Assembly (NCBI GenBank): GCA_045541475.1 | Contig: JAZQJI010000049.1 | Coordinates: forward strand, 1-22,953 | Reading direction: 5' to 3' | Origin: RGIG3077 sp045541475 | GTDB lineage: Bacteria; Bacillota; Clostridia; Oscillospirales; Ruminococcaceae | DNA length: 22,953 bases | Shown: positions 6,610 through 14,051 of the stretch, piece after piece | Layout of the letters: the number at the start of each line of letters is the position of its first letter | How positions within the stretch are numbered: the stretch's first letter is position 1 | The notes under the pieces: generated by a model | Database searches by the model: none | Told to the model about the DNA's origin: nothing | Seen by the model: the letters and a program-made list of their open reading frames with translations, nothing else | Made by a program: the position numbers and the translations under genes

Positions 6610-6616
6610 ATAAAAC

Positions 6617-6645
6617 TTGAATAATACAAATTGTTATGATAAAAT
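6617..6645 (+). promoter_or_regulatory. Promoter for the 6751 gene
   Basis: TTGAAT (6617-6622), 17-base spacer ending in TGA, then TAAAAT (6640-6645): an extended -10 promoter. The leader of about 100 bases holds two hairpins, TTGGGC-ATA-GCCCAA (6650-6664) and GCATTTGTA/TACAAATGC (6669-6688). Confidence 0.6.
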
Positions 6646-6750
6646 GGGTTTGGGCATAGCCCAATAAAGCATTTGTACTTACAAATGCGATGCTGGTTCT
6701 TCTTTTGAATCAGTTCGATAAATAAGAATTTGACGAAGGAGGTTATCGGT

Positions 6751-7431
6751 ATGAAAAAGAGAATTATTATTTCCACAGTTGTTATGATTGCATTGTTGTT
6801 GGTTTTATTCTTGCCTATTCCACAAGGCACATACGATGATGGTGGCACCCGTGATTATAATGCCTTGACCTACAAGATTGTTGTGTGGAACAAAATTATG
6901 GATGGGATAGATGAAAACGGTCAAACTGTTCATAACACATACCGAAACACATCTGTATTTTGGTATCCCGACAATCAAAAGAGCATTGATGAATTATGGC
7001 AAATAGAAAAAGTAAATGCAAAACTCGATACCCCTCAACAACCAACAACCAACACAAATGCGACAAAACCAAGTGATGATGAAATTCAATACGATGGACC
7101 AGTTCAGCTACACCCGCTTTATGAAAAGTATCCTGAGTATTTTAATCTGGACACAATGAAAGGTCTTGAAATCTATGTGTGGCAGATGGCTGGAAATTTG
7201 TATCATAGTGGAGTTCTATCTGGAACGAACCGAATGAAAACACAAGAAGAAATCCAAAACCTAATGGGTAATGGTGCAACCATCGAAGAAATGAAAGACA
7301 TTTTATCTGCATACGAAATTGAGAAAGAAAGCGTTATTATCTACCCTGTTCATAACCCAGTTTCGAGTTATTGGTATGAAATTGATGATGAATATCAAGC
7401 AAAAATCGAAGCAATGTTCTGGGGAGAATAA
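6751..7431 (+). CDS. Unrecognised membrane-anchored protein
   Basis: A 226-residue protein with one N-terminal membrane segment (about 5-23, IIISTVVMIALLLVLFLPI) and no lipobox, so it is probably membrane-anchored with the rest outside the cell. The extracytoplasmic part starts with a Tyr/Asp-rich strand region (TYDDGGTRDYNALTYKIVVW), has a Pro/Thr/Asn-rich hinge near 88-107, then a region with Trp and Tyr (KGLEIYVWQMAGNLYHSGV), a helical section (TQEEIQNLMGNGATIEEMKD) and the end AMFWGE. It looks like a small conserved Clostridia protein of unknown function; no catalytic motif is visible. A perfect AAGGAGGT (6736-6743) seven bases before ATG 6751 fixes the start over an upstream TTG in frame. 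It stands alone, with its own promoter and terminator, next to a repeat-rich region. Confidence 0.8.
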   Translation: MKKRIIISTVVMIALLLVLFLPIPQGTYDDGGTRDYNALTYKIVVWNKIMDGIDENGQTVHNTYRNTSVFWYPDNQKSIDELWQIEKVNAKLDTPQQPTTNTNATKPSDDEIQYDGPVQLHPLYEKYPEYFNLDTMKGLEIYVWQMAGNLYHSGVLSGTNRMKTQEEIQNLMGNGATIEEMKDILSAYEIEKESVIIYPVHNPVSSYWYEIDDEYQAKIEAMFWGE

Positions 7432-7467
7432 ATGCACCAAGTTACAATTTATCGAACAGAATAAAAC

Positions 7468-7501
7468 AACCCCGACAGACTTAAATATCTGTCGGGGTTT
7501 T
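7468..7501 (+). terminator. Intrinsic terminator, probably bidirectional
   Basis: AACCCCGACAGA (7468-7479) pairs perfectly with 7488-7499, then TTTT (7498-7501). On the minus strand the stem is followed by GTTGTTTTATTC, so it may also stop the phosphofructokinase operon. The stretch 7502-7598 holds a weak AGCC/GGCT hairpin followed by TTATTTATTTTTATG and a GC-rich hairpin just past the phosphofructokinase stop, but no gene. Confidence 0.85.
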
Positions 7502-7598
7502 AACATCCTTATGAGAAGTAGCCTTTCGAGAGGGCTTATTTATTTTTATGTTTCATTAAACTATAATTGGGCGGGGAAACGCTCTGCCGGCAGTCCCG

Positions 7599-8681
7599 CT
7601 AGTCGCCAAAGGATACGCCTAAGTCACGAGCGGTTTTAACAAGCTGATGCTTAGGGTCTACAAGCCTTGCCTTGCCTGCAATATCTTCAAGCTTGTTTGA
7701 TGTGATTTTGCCGTTAACCATAGCAACTGTTCTGCCGTACTTTTCTTCGCAAAGGAGCTGTGCCGCATAAACACCGAATTTTGTTGCTAAAATACGGTCG
7801 TAAGCACTGGGCGAGCCGCCACGCAACATGTGTCCGGGCACGCAAACTCTCGCTTCGCTGCCTGTAATTTCCTGAATTTGACGGGCAATACGGCTTGTTG
7901 CAGTTGTTTCGCCTGCTTCCAAACGTTTTTTTGCACGTTCTTTCTTTTTCATTTCGGCTTCTTCCTTGCTGTAAGCACCCTCGGCAACGGCAACAATGGA
8001 AAAATCCTTGCCTGCGTTGTTGCGTTCCATAACAGCATCGGCAACCTTGTCTATATCATAAGGTATTTCAGGTATAATGATGATATCGGCGCCGCCTGCA
8101 ATGCCCGAGTTAAGCGTAAGCCAACCAGCCTTGTTGCCCATTATTTCTACAACAAGAATACGTGAATGGCTTGCAGCGGTTGTATGCAGTCTGTCGATAA
8201 CATCGGTTGCAATGTCAACTGCTGTGTGAAAACCAAAGGTAACATCTGTGCCGTAAATATCGTTGTCAATAGTCTTGGGCAAACCGATTACATTAAGTCC
8301 TTCCTGCGAAAGCAGATTTGAGGTTTTGTGCGTGCCGTTGCCGCCCAACGTCAAAAGACAATCAAGCTTTTGCTTTTTGTAGGTTTCCTTCATATTCTTT
8401 ACTTTATCGACATTATCTTCGCCAATAACCTGCATCAGCTTGTACGGCTGACGCTTTGTACCCAAAATTGTACCGCCCTGTGTGAGAATACCTGAAAAAT
8501 CAGAAGGCTGCATAATTTTTGTTTCGTTATTGATAAGTCCGTAATATCCATCAACAATACCAACAATTTCGATATTATCCGTGCCGAATTTTTCAAAGCA
8601 CGCTTTTGCAACGCCTCTTATAGTTGCGTTAAGACCGGGACAATCGCCGCCGCTTGTAAGAATACCAATACGCTTTTTCAT
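7599..8681 (-). CDS. pfkA: 6-phosphofructokinase
   Basis: Cytoplasmic glycolytic kinase that phosphorylates fructose 6-phosphate; 360 residues. Visible motifs are the N-terminal nucleotide loop GILTSGGDCPGLNA (6-19), GGNGT (113-117), PKTIDND (135-141, catalytic Asp139), the MGNKAGWL segment, and PGHMLRGGSPSAYDR near the C-terminus. The GGxGT Gly favours ATP over pyrophosphate, whereas Lys136 in PKTIDND is the residue usual in PPi-type or mixed (long, group III) enzymes rather than the Gly of E. coli PfkA. ATP use is therefore likely but not certain, and allosteric control may differ from classical PfkA. GGAAGGAA upstream is the ribosome binding site. It is the last gene of an apparent three-gene minus-strand operon, 31 bases after trhA. 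Identity is secure. Confidence 0.95.
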   Translation of the reverse strand: MKKRIGILTSGGDCPGLNATIRGVAKACFEKFGTDNIEIVGIVDGYYGLINNETKIMQPSDFSGILTQGGTILGTKRQPYKLMQVIGEDNVDKVKNMKETYKKQKLDCLLTLGGNGTHKTSNLLSQEGLNVIGLPKTIDNDIYGTDVTFGFHTAVDIATDVIDRLHTTAASHSRILVVEIMGNKAGWLTLNSGIAGGADIIIIPEIPYDIDKVADAVMERNNAGKDFSIVAVAEGAYSKEEAEMKKKERAKKRLEAGETTATSRIARQIQEITGSEARVCVPGHMLRGGSPSAYDRILATKFGVYAAQLLCEEKYGRTVAMVNGKITSNKLEDIAGKARLVDPKHQLVKTARDLGVSFGD

Positions 8682-8712
8682 AAATCAAAAATTCCTTCCC
8701 TTTATATTTATT

Positions 8713-9363
8713 CTATATTCTGATAACTGCAATAAATATTGAAAAATAATGGAAAATCGAGCCTGCAATTACAAATAAATGCCATATCGAATGCATATAA
8801 TGCATATTTTTGGAGTTGTAGAAAACAAGTCCGCCCATGTAAAGTGCGCCGCCTAAAATCAAAAATATCAGTGCAAGCGTGGGTATGCTCATTCTGAATG
8901 CTTCAAGTGCAATTATAATCGCCCAACCCAAAGCCACATAACAGGTTGCAACAACGCGTCTTGCCCGCTTAAAAATCCAAGTAAGAACAATGCCAACGAC
9001 AGCTGCAAGCCATATCACGCCGAACAATGTCCAACCGCCTGCACCGCCTAAACAGCACAAAGCGTAGGGTGTGTAAGTTCCTGCAACTATAAGGTAAAGA
9101 CTGCTGTTATCCAACGCCTTGAATAAAGCCTTTGCCTTCTCGTGTTTTTCGCTTATGAGATGGTACACAAGCGACATAGAGTAAAGTATTATCAACGTAA
9201 GAGAATAAACCGAACACGCCGCAATAGCTGTTGGGCCTGCGTAAATTGCAGAAAATGTTATAAGCACAGCCGCACCGCCAAGCGAAAGCAAAGCACCTGC
9301 ACCGTGTGATACCGAGTTAAAAATCTCTTCGCCAAAGGTATAGCTTCTGTCGATAAAATCCAT
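8713..9363 (-). CDS. trhA: TrhA/hemolysin III family (PAQR-like) membrane protein
   Basis: A 216-residue integral membrane protein with about seven predicted membrane segments, the usual size and layout for the hemolysin III/PAQR family. Conserved features are SHGAGALLSL (19-28), SLVYH (64-68), Asp85 before the IVAGTYTPY motif (92-100), and the C-terminal HSIWHLFVIAGSIFH with His191, His195 and His205. The Ser, Asp and His residues are those proposed to bind zinc in PAQR proteins. The bacterial members have been linked to membrane fluidity homeostasis rather than true haemolysis. GGAG precedes the ATG. It lies 38 bases after the phosphodiesterase gene and 31 before the phosphofructokinase gene, all on the minus strand. 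Confidence 0.9.
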   Translation of the reverse strand: MDFIDRSYTFGEEIFNSVSHGAGALLSLGGAAVLITFSAIYAGPTAIAACSVYSLTLIILYSMSLVYHLISEKHEKAKALFKALDNSSLYLIVAGTYTPYALCCLGGAGGWTLFGVIWLAAVVGIVLTWIFKRARRVVATCYVALGWAIIIALEAFRMSIPTLALIFLILGGALYMGGLVFYNSKNMHYMHSIWHLFVIAGSIFHYFSIFIAVIRI

Positions 9364-9401
9364 TGAAATCTCCTTTTTTTCTATCTGTCTGTATATTATT
9401 T

Positions 9402-11639
9402 TCAGCTTGTTCTGCGCAAATATTCACTCATATCCTTTGCGGGCAAGGGTTTTGCAAAGAAATATCCCTGACCGTAGTTACAACCGCTTTCGCAGAGAAT
9501 ATCTGCCTGAATTTCGTATTCAATTCCCTCAGCAATAATTTCAATGCCTTTTGCCTTGGCAATTCTGATAACCGCTGAAACGATTTCTCTTGAAATAAGA
9601 TCAGTTTCCAGATCGCTTATGAATGAGCGGTCCAATTTAAGCATTGTTATAGGCAGTTTTTGTATGTAGCTTAGTGATGAATAACCCGTGCCAAAATCAT
9701 CCATTGCAATTTTTATGCCCATAGCTCTAAGCTGATTCATCTGTTTGATAGCCTTGTCAATATCCTTTAACGCAAGCGTTTCGGTAAGCTCAATTTCAAG
9801 ATATTCATTGGAAAGTCCCGTTTGCTCAAGCACCTGCGCAACCATTTGGCAGATATCGCTTTCGTAAAGGTCAACCGAAGTTACGTTAATTGAAATAACA
9901 ATTGGCGGTAATCCCATTTTCTGCCACTCAACGTTCTGTCGGCAGGATTCATAAAGTGCATATCGGCTTATGCGTGAAATCATCTGTGAAGATTCAGCCA
10001 CGGGTACGAATTTGCTGGGCATAACCAAGCTTCCGTCTTTCTGACGCCAACGTACAAGTGCTTCAGCACCGATAATTTTACCCGTTGAAAGATCAATTTT
10101 AGGCTGATAGAACATTTCAAGCTCATTATTATCAAGCGCTTCAGCCAAAGCTTTTTCAAGCTGATTGCTGACAATAACCATGTCGCGCTCGTTATCATCA
10201 TAGCTGATAACTGAGCCGTTTTTGTTTTGATCCCTTGTAGAAAGGGCAAATTCTGCCCTATCAAGCACCTGCGCAAAATCCGCACCGTCAAGCGGCATCC
10301 TCGAAAATCCCGCAGAACAGGTGAATTTAACATCCTCAAACCCGTCAAGCGAAAGATCGGCAAATGCATTTTGAATTGATGTAACTATATCAATCGGGTA
10401 TTTGTGGTCGGCAACGTCCTTTGTGATAAGCACAAAATTATCTGCGCTGATGCGTGCTACAAGGCCGTTTTCGCCCACGTGTCTGCGCAAAATAGTACCA
10501 AAGGAACGCAAAATCTCGTTGCCGCCTGAATATCCGTAAGTATCGTTAACCATGTGGAATCTATCAATATCAAGAACAATAAGCCAATACGAAAGGCCCA
10601 AAATTCTGCTGCCTTCGTATATCTGCTGACCTACTTCCATTAAGCGATTGCGGTTGTAAAGTCCCGTAACCTCATCGGTGTACGCCATGCGCTCAATAAG
10701 TCTGTCCTTTTGCTTGGTTTCGGTAACGTCCATCAGCGAGCCGCCTATGGTATAGTTGCCGTCACGCTTCATAACTTTATAGCGGTGCTGATACCAGCGA
10801 TATTCGCCATTTGCAGAAAGCATACGCATTTCTATCATGTGTACGCCCTTTACTGATCCAAGCTCCTCGGGCGAGGTTATCATCTTCATGTAAGCATCAA
10901 AAACAACTATATCCTTGGGGTGTATTCTCGGACGAAGGTCGTCTTCGGATACCTTGGGCTTTTTCAATCCAAGCATAGTCTGAAGCTGTTTGGAAACATG
11001 GAATTTACGGTTTGTTTCGTCGCTTAAAATAATGCCGATTTCGGAAAGCTCCATCGAAAGCATAAATCTTTCCTGCGAGGCGCGCAGACGTGTTTCGGTA
11101 GTGCGGTGCTCGGTAATATCAAAACCAATGGAAACAAGCAGCTTTTTACCCGTTTTTTTGTTTACATAAAATGTAGATGTATTCCACAAAATCGTATAAA
11201 CGGTTTCGTCTTCGGCAATAGCGTAATATTCGCCGCTGTTGTTTATAATTTCACCAATGCCTCCGCTACTCAGCTTATCTTTAGGGAAAAGCATGAGAAG
11301 TAAATCGCTTGAATATACCCTGCGGTTCTGCGCCTGCAAAAGTTCCTGCAAGGGCTTGTTGATGATGGTGCATGAAAGCTCGCTGTCCCACACAACAGCC
11401 AAAGCGTCAAGGTTTTCGATAAAAACATTTAAATCCCTGCGCTGACGTTCCATTGTTTCAACCCTGATAAACGCCATGTAAACGCAAGTTGCAAGTATGA
11501 CGGCTATCAAAACAACGGCAAAGTATTTAAAAATAACCATAGCCTGATTGGGTGAATTTGCCGCAATATTCATAAAAAGAATTGTAACAAGGGCAAAGAC
11601 AATTCCCGGTATAAGCCATAGAATGTTTCTTTTTTCCAC
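9402..11639 (-). CDS. PAS-GGDEF-EAL membrane c-di-GMP phosphodiesterase
   Basis: A 745-residue membrane-anchored signalling protein. Two membrane helices (about 7-25 and 36-58) are followed by two PAS-like domains (about 70-178 and 190-308; the second ends ANGEYRWYQHRYKV...GSLMDVTE), then GGDEF (about 315-480) and EAL (about 492-742). The GGDEF signature is replaced by SADNF (398-402), so no cyclase activity is expected; it may bind GTP or be structural. The EAL domain keeps EAL (526-528), Asn585, ELTET (617-621), DDFGTGYSSL (647-656), KLDRSFI (Lys668), Glu704 (IAEGIE) and QGYFFAKP, so it should hydrolyse c-di-GMP to pGpG. The start is a GTG at 11639, seven bases after GGGAG. It is the first gene of an apparent operon with trhA and pfkA. 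Confidence 0.93.
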   Translation of the reverse strand: MEKRNILWLIPGIVFALVTILFMNIAANSPNQAMVIFKYFAVVLIAVILATCVYMAFIRVETMERQRRDLNVFIENLDALAVVWDSELSCTIINKPLQELLQAQNRRVYSSDLLLMLFPKDKLSSGGIGEIINNSGEYYAIAEDETVYTILWNTSTFYVNKKTGKKLLVSIGFDITEHRTTETRLRASQERFMLSMELSEIGIILSDETNRKFHVSKQLQTMLGLKKPKVSEDDLRPRIHPKDIVVFDAYMKMITSPEELGSVKGVHMIEMRMLSANGEYRWYQHRYKVMKRDGNYTIGGSLMDVTETKQKDRLIERMAYTDEVTGLYNRNRLMEVGQQIYEGSRILGLSYWLIVLDIDRFHMVNDTYGYSGGNEILRSFGTILRRHVGENGLVARISADNFVLITKDVADHKYPIDIVTSIQNAFADLSLDGFEDVKFTCSAGFSRMPLDGADFAQVLDRAEFALSTRDQNKNGSVISYDDNERDMVIVSNQLEKALAEALDNNELEMFYQPKIDLSTGKIIGAEALVRWRQKDGSLVMPSKFVPVAESSQMISRISRYALYESCRQNVEWQKMGLPPIVISINVTSVDLYESDICQMVAQVLEQTGLSNEYLEIELTETLALKDIDKAIKQMNQLRAMGIKIAMDDFGTGYSSLSYIQKLPITMLKLDRSFISDLETDLISREIVSAVIRIAKAKGIEIIAEGIEYEIQADILCESGCNYGQGYFFAKPLPAKDMSEYLRRTS

Positions 11640-11716
11640 AATATATCTCCCAAATAATTGTTACATACAAATGCGCAAATAGCACATCAAATTTTCCCAT
11701 TATACTAATTATAATC

Positions 11717-11745
11717 AATATACCATATAATGCCTTCTGTGTCAA
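11717..11745 (-). promoter_or_regulatory. Strong promoter for the phosphodiesterase-trhA-pfkA operon
   Basis: Minus strand TTGACA (11745-11740), 17-base spacer ending in TGG, then TATATT (11722-11717). It has a perfect -35 and an extended -10. The leader is about 70 bases. Confidence 0.8.
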
Positions 11746-11791
11746 GATGATTTTGTTTGTTTTAGCTAATAATCCTAATTAAATGCGTCGA

Positions 11792-11830
11792 GTATTGTAC
11801 AAAATGCGCTTTAGCGTATTTGTCCAATAC
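11792..11830. promoter_or_regulatory. 39-bp imperfect inverted repeat, candidate operator
   Basis: The left arm (11792-11809, starting GTATTGTACAAA) matches the reverse complement of 11814-11830 (ending TTTGTCCAATAC) with few mismatches and one bulge, around a 4-base centre. It lies about 46 bases upstream of one -35 and 51 bases upstream of the other, outside both predicted transcripts, so it would act as DNA. Confidence 0.45.
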
Positions 11831-11881
11831 TTCAATAAAAAACCTCTATTGCAGATTTATATACATATAATGTTAATTATT

Positions 11882-11910
11882 TTGCAATCATTATTTGCTA
11901 AAATTATAAT
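11882..11910 (+). promoter_or_regulatory. Promoter for the two-component operon
   Basis: TTGCAA (11882-11887), 17-base spacer, TATAAT (11905-11910). The predicted transcript start is about 30 bases ahead of the ATG at 11949. Confidence 0.7.
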
Positions 11911-11948
11911 GTATAAATATATCATTGCGAAAGGCAGGCGTTGTGGGA

Positions 11949-12623
11949 ATGAATAAAATTCTGGTTGTTGATGACGAGGCAAATATCAGGCGCGTTGTGC
12001 GTGAATATGCCGAGTTTGAAGGCTTTGAGGTGGACGAGGCTGAAAACGGAATTGAAGCTATCTGCCGAGTTAAAGCAAACAATTACGACCTTATTATTAT
12101 GGATATAATGATGCCGGAGCTTGATGGATATTCTGCCTGCAAGCAGATTAAAATTATAAAGTCCGTTCCGATAATAATGCTTTCTGCAAGGGGCGAGGAA
12201 TACGACAAGCTTTTCGGTTTTGAAATCGGCATAGATGACTACGTTGTAAAGCCGTTTTCTCCCAAGGAGCTTATAGCGAGAGTGAGAGCTGTTATAAAGC
12301 GCAACACCCGCAACACAAACAATAACGATAAGCTTGTTTTTGATGGGCTTACCGTAGATCTTAACGGCAGAAGTGTAAGCGTTAACGGCGAAAGAGTAAA
12401 CATGACGCCAAAGGAATATGAATTGCTTTTCTTTTTGGTGCAAAACAGAAATATTGCGCTTTCTCGTCAGCAATTGCTTGAAGCTGTTTGGGGATTTGAG
12501 TTTTTTGGCGATGACCGCACTGTTGATACGCACATAAAAATGCTGCGCAACAGTCTTGGTGAATATCGCAAATATATCGTAACACTTAGAGGAGTTGGAT
12601 ATAAATTTGAAGAAATCCAATAA
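11949..12623 (+). CDS. OmpR/PhoB-family response regulator
   Basis: A 224-residue DNA-binding response regulator. The receiver domain (1-118) has the acidic pocket Asp8/Asp9 (LVVDDE), phospho-acceptor Asp52 (IIMDIMMPELDG), Ser79 at the usual Thr/Ser position and Lys101 (VVKPF). The OmpR-type winged helix (about 128-222) shows the expected MTPKEYELL, the recognition-helix segment DDRTVDTHIKMLRNSLG and the wing ending LRGVGYKFEEI. I chose the ATG at 11949, since the family begins right before KILVVDDE; in-frame GTG 11943 and TTG 11925 are alternatives, and AAAGGCAGG at 11930-11938 serves as ribosome binding site. The stop overlaps the start of the histidine kinase, indicating coupled translation. 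Target genes are unknown; the GH25 gene in the same operon is an obvious candidate. Confidence 0.95.
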   Translation: MNKILVVDDEANIRRVVREYAEFEGFEVDEAENGIEAICRVKANNYDLIIMDIMMPELDGYSACKQIKIIKSVPIIMLSARGEEYDKLFGFEIGIDDYVVKPFSPKELIARVRAVIKRNTRNTNNNDKLVFDGLTVDLNGRSVSVNGERVNMTPKEYELLFFLVQNRNIALSRQQLLEAVWGFEFFGDDRTVDTHIKMLRNSLGEYRKYIVTLRGVGYKFEEIQ

Positions 12624-14049
12624 AAAAACACACAGCCTTAGATTTAACGTGTGGATATATTTTATAGCGCTCCTCATATTCACATTTGCACTGTTATGGC
12701 TGTTTCAAACGGTGTTTTTAAAGGCTTTTTATCAAGCGGTAAAAACCAACACCGCTTCGGAAATTGTAGATTCGGCAGCAGTGGCTTTCGGTAAGGAAAA
12801 CGATAAAGTTGAGCTTACTCTTTTAGCTCTTGATAATTCCGCCTGCATAATGGTTTACGACGTTAATATGCAGCCTGCGGTTAACGTTGATACTCAAAGC
12901 GGAATGTGCGAACTGCACTCAGGCGATTATGATTTTGACGCACTTATAAAAAAAGTTGAAAACAGCGAAAACTATATCTATACCGAAACCATAAATCACA
13001 CCGATATTGATGCGGATTCGCTGATATACGGCAAAAAAATCACCGATGCTTCCAGCACGGCGATGTATATTTTTGTTGAAACAACGCTTTCCCCCACCGA
13101 ATTTATCGAAGACGTAATCAGACTTCAGGTGTTGATAATTTCAGCAATTTTGTTTGTTATATCATCATCGCTTGCGTTTGCTATTGCCGATAAGCTTGCA
13201 AAACCAATTGTTAAGCTTACAAAATCGGCAGAAAAGCTTGGTCAGCATAAAAATGCCGTTACCTTTGAAGAAAATGATTATTTAGAGGTTGAAAAGCTTG
13301 CCAAAGCGCTTAATTACGCTTCAGGCGAGATTTCGCAGACATCAACTTTGCAGCGTGATTTGATTGCAAACGTTTCGCACGATTTACGCACACCCTTGAC
13401 CATGATTAAGGCTTACGCCGAAATGCTGCGTGATATTTCCGGCGAAAACCCTGAAAAACGCCAAGAACACTTAGGCATTATCATCGATGAAACCGACCGC
13501 CTCGCTCTGCTTGTGCAGGATATGCTCGACCTTTCCAAGCTGGAAAGCGGCGGACAGAAAATATCATGTTCAAGATTTGATATAACCGAGCTGCTTGACG
13601 GAATTGTGGAAAGATACAAGGGATTTTGCGAGAAAAACGGCTACACGCTAAACTACATACCCGATAAATGCGTTGACGTATACTGCGATGAGGTTAAAAT
13701 ACAGCAGGTAATTTACAACCTTATCAACAATGCTATCAACTACTGCGGTGAGGACAAAACAATCACTGTGCGGCAGATTAACAGCTTTAACACCGTAAGG
13801 ATTGAAGTAAGCGACAACGGCAAGGGCATTGAAAAGGAAAATCTGCATCTTGTTTTTGATAAGTATTACAGAACAGAACGCAGCAAGCGTGAGGTTGTAG
13901 GCACCGGTCTGGGACTTTCGATAGTTCAGGCTATACTTAAAAAACACAATTTCCCGTTTGGCGTTAACAGCGAGGTCGGCAAAGGCTCAACTTTCTGGTT
14001 TAAAATCGTTATTGATGAAGAAAACATAGCAAGCATGGGTAAGGAGTAG
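12607..14049 (+). CDS. Membrane sensor histidine kinase
   Basis: The partner kinase of the upstream regulator, about 480 residues. There is one membrane helix at about 15-38, an extracytoplasmic sensor region of about 130 residues (no named domain recognised), a second membrane helix at about 174-193, then a HAMP-like linker (ADKLAKPIVKL), HisKA with phospho-acceptor His258 (NVSHDLRTPLTM) and a complete HATPase domain: N box NLINNAINYC (371-380), G1 DNGKGI (403-408), GTGLGLSIV (432-440). Start choice: TTG 12607 gives LKKSNKKTHSLRF before the first helix and has AGAGGAG 12 bases upstream; TTG 12595 lies directly on that site. It overlaps the regulator gene by 17 bases. The stop is 2 bases before the GH25 gene. 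The signal sensed is unknown. Confidence 0.93.
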   Translation: MKKSNKKTHSLRFNVWIYFIALLIFTFALLWLFQTVFLKAFYQAVKTNTASEIVDSAAVAFGKENDKVELTLLALDNSACIMVYDVNMQPAVNVDTQSGMCELHSGDYDFDALIKKVENSENYIYTETINHTDIDADSLIYGKKITDASSTAMYIFVETTLSPTEFIEDVIRLQVLIISAILFVISSSLAFAIADKLAKPIVKLTKSAEKLGQHKNAVTFEENDYLEVEKLAKALNYASGEISQTSTLQRDLIANVSHDLRTPLTMIKAYAEMLRDISGENPEKRQEHLGIIIDETDRLALLVQDMLDLSKLESGGQKISCSRFDITELLDGIVERYKGFCEKNGYTLNYIPDKCVDVYCDEVKIQQVIYNLINNAINYCGEDKTITVRQINSFNTVRIEVSDNGKGIEKENLHLVFDKYYRTERSKREVVGTGLGLSIVQAILKKHNFPFGVNSEVGKGSTFWFKIVIDEENIASMGKE

Positions 14050-14051
14050 GC

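Larger units (their letters stand above)
11640..11948. other. Divergent regulatory region
   Basis: This 309-base gap holds the leftward promoter at 11717-11745, the rightward promoter at 11882-11910 and, between them, a 39-base imperfect inverted repeat at 11792-11830. The leftward leader (11640-11710) carries nothing further that I recognise. A second TATAAT at 11866-11871 has no matching -35. Confidence 0.6.
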
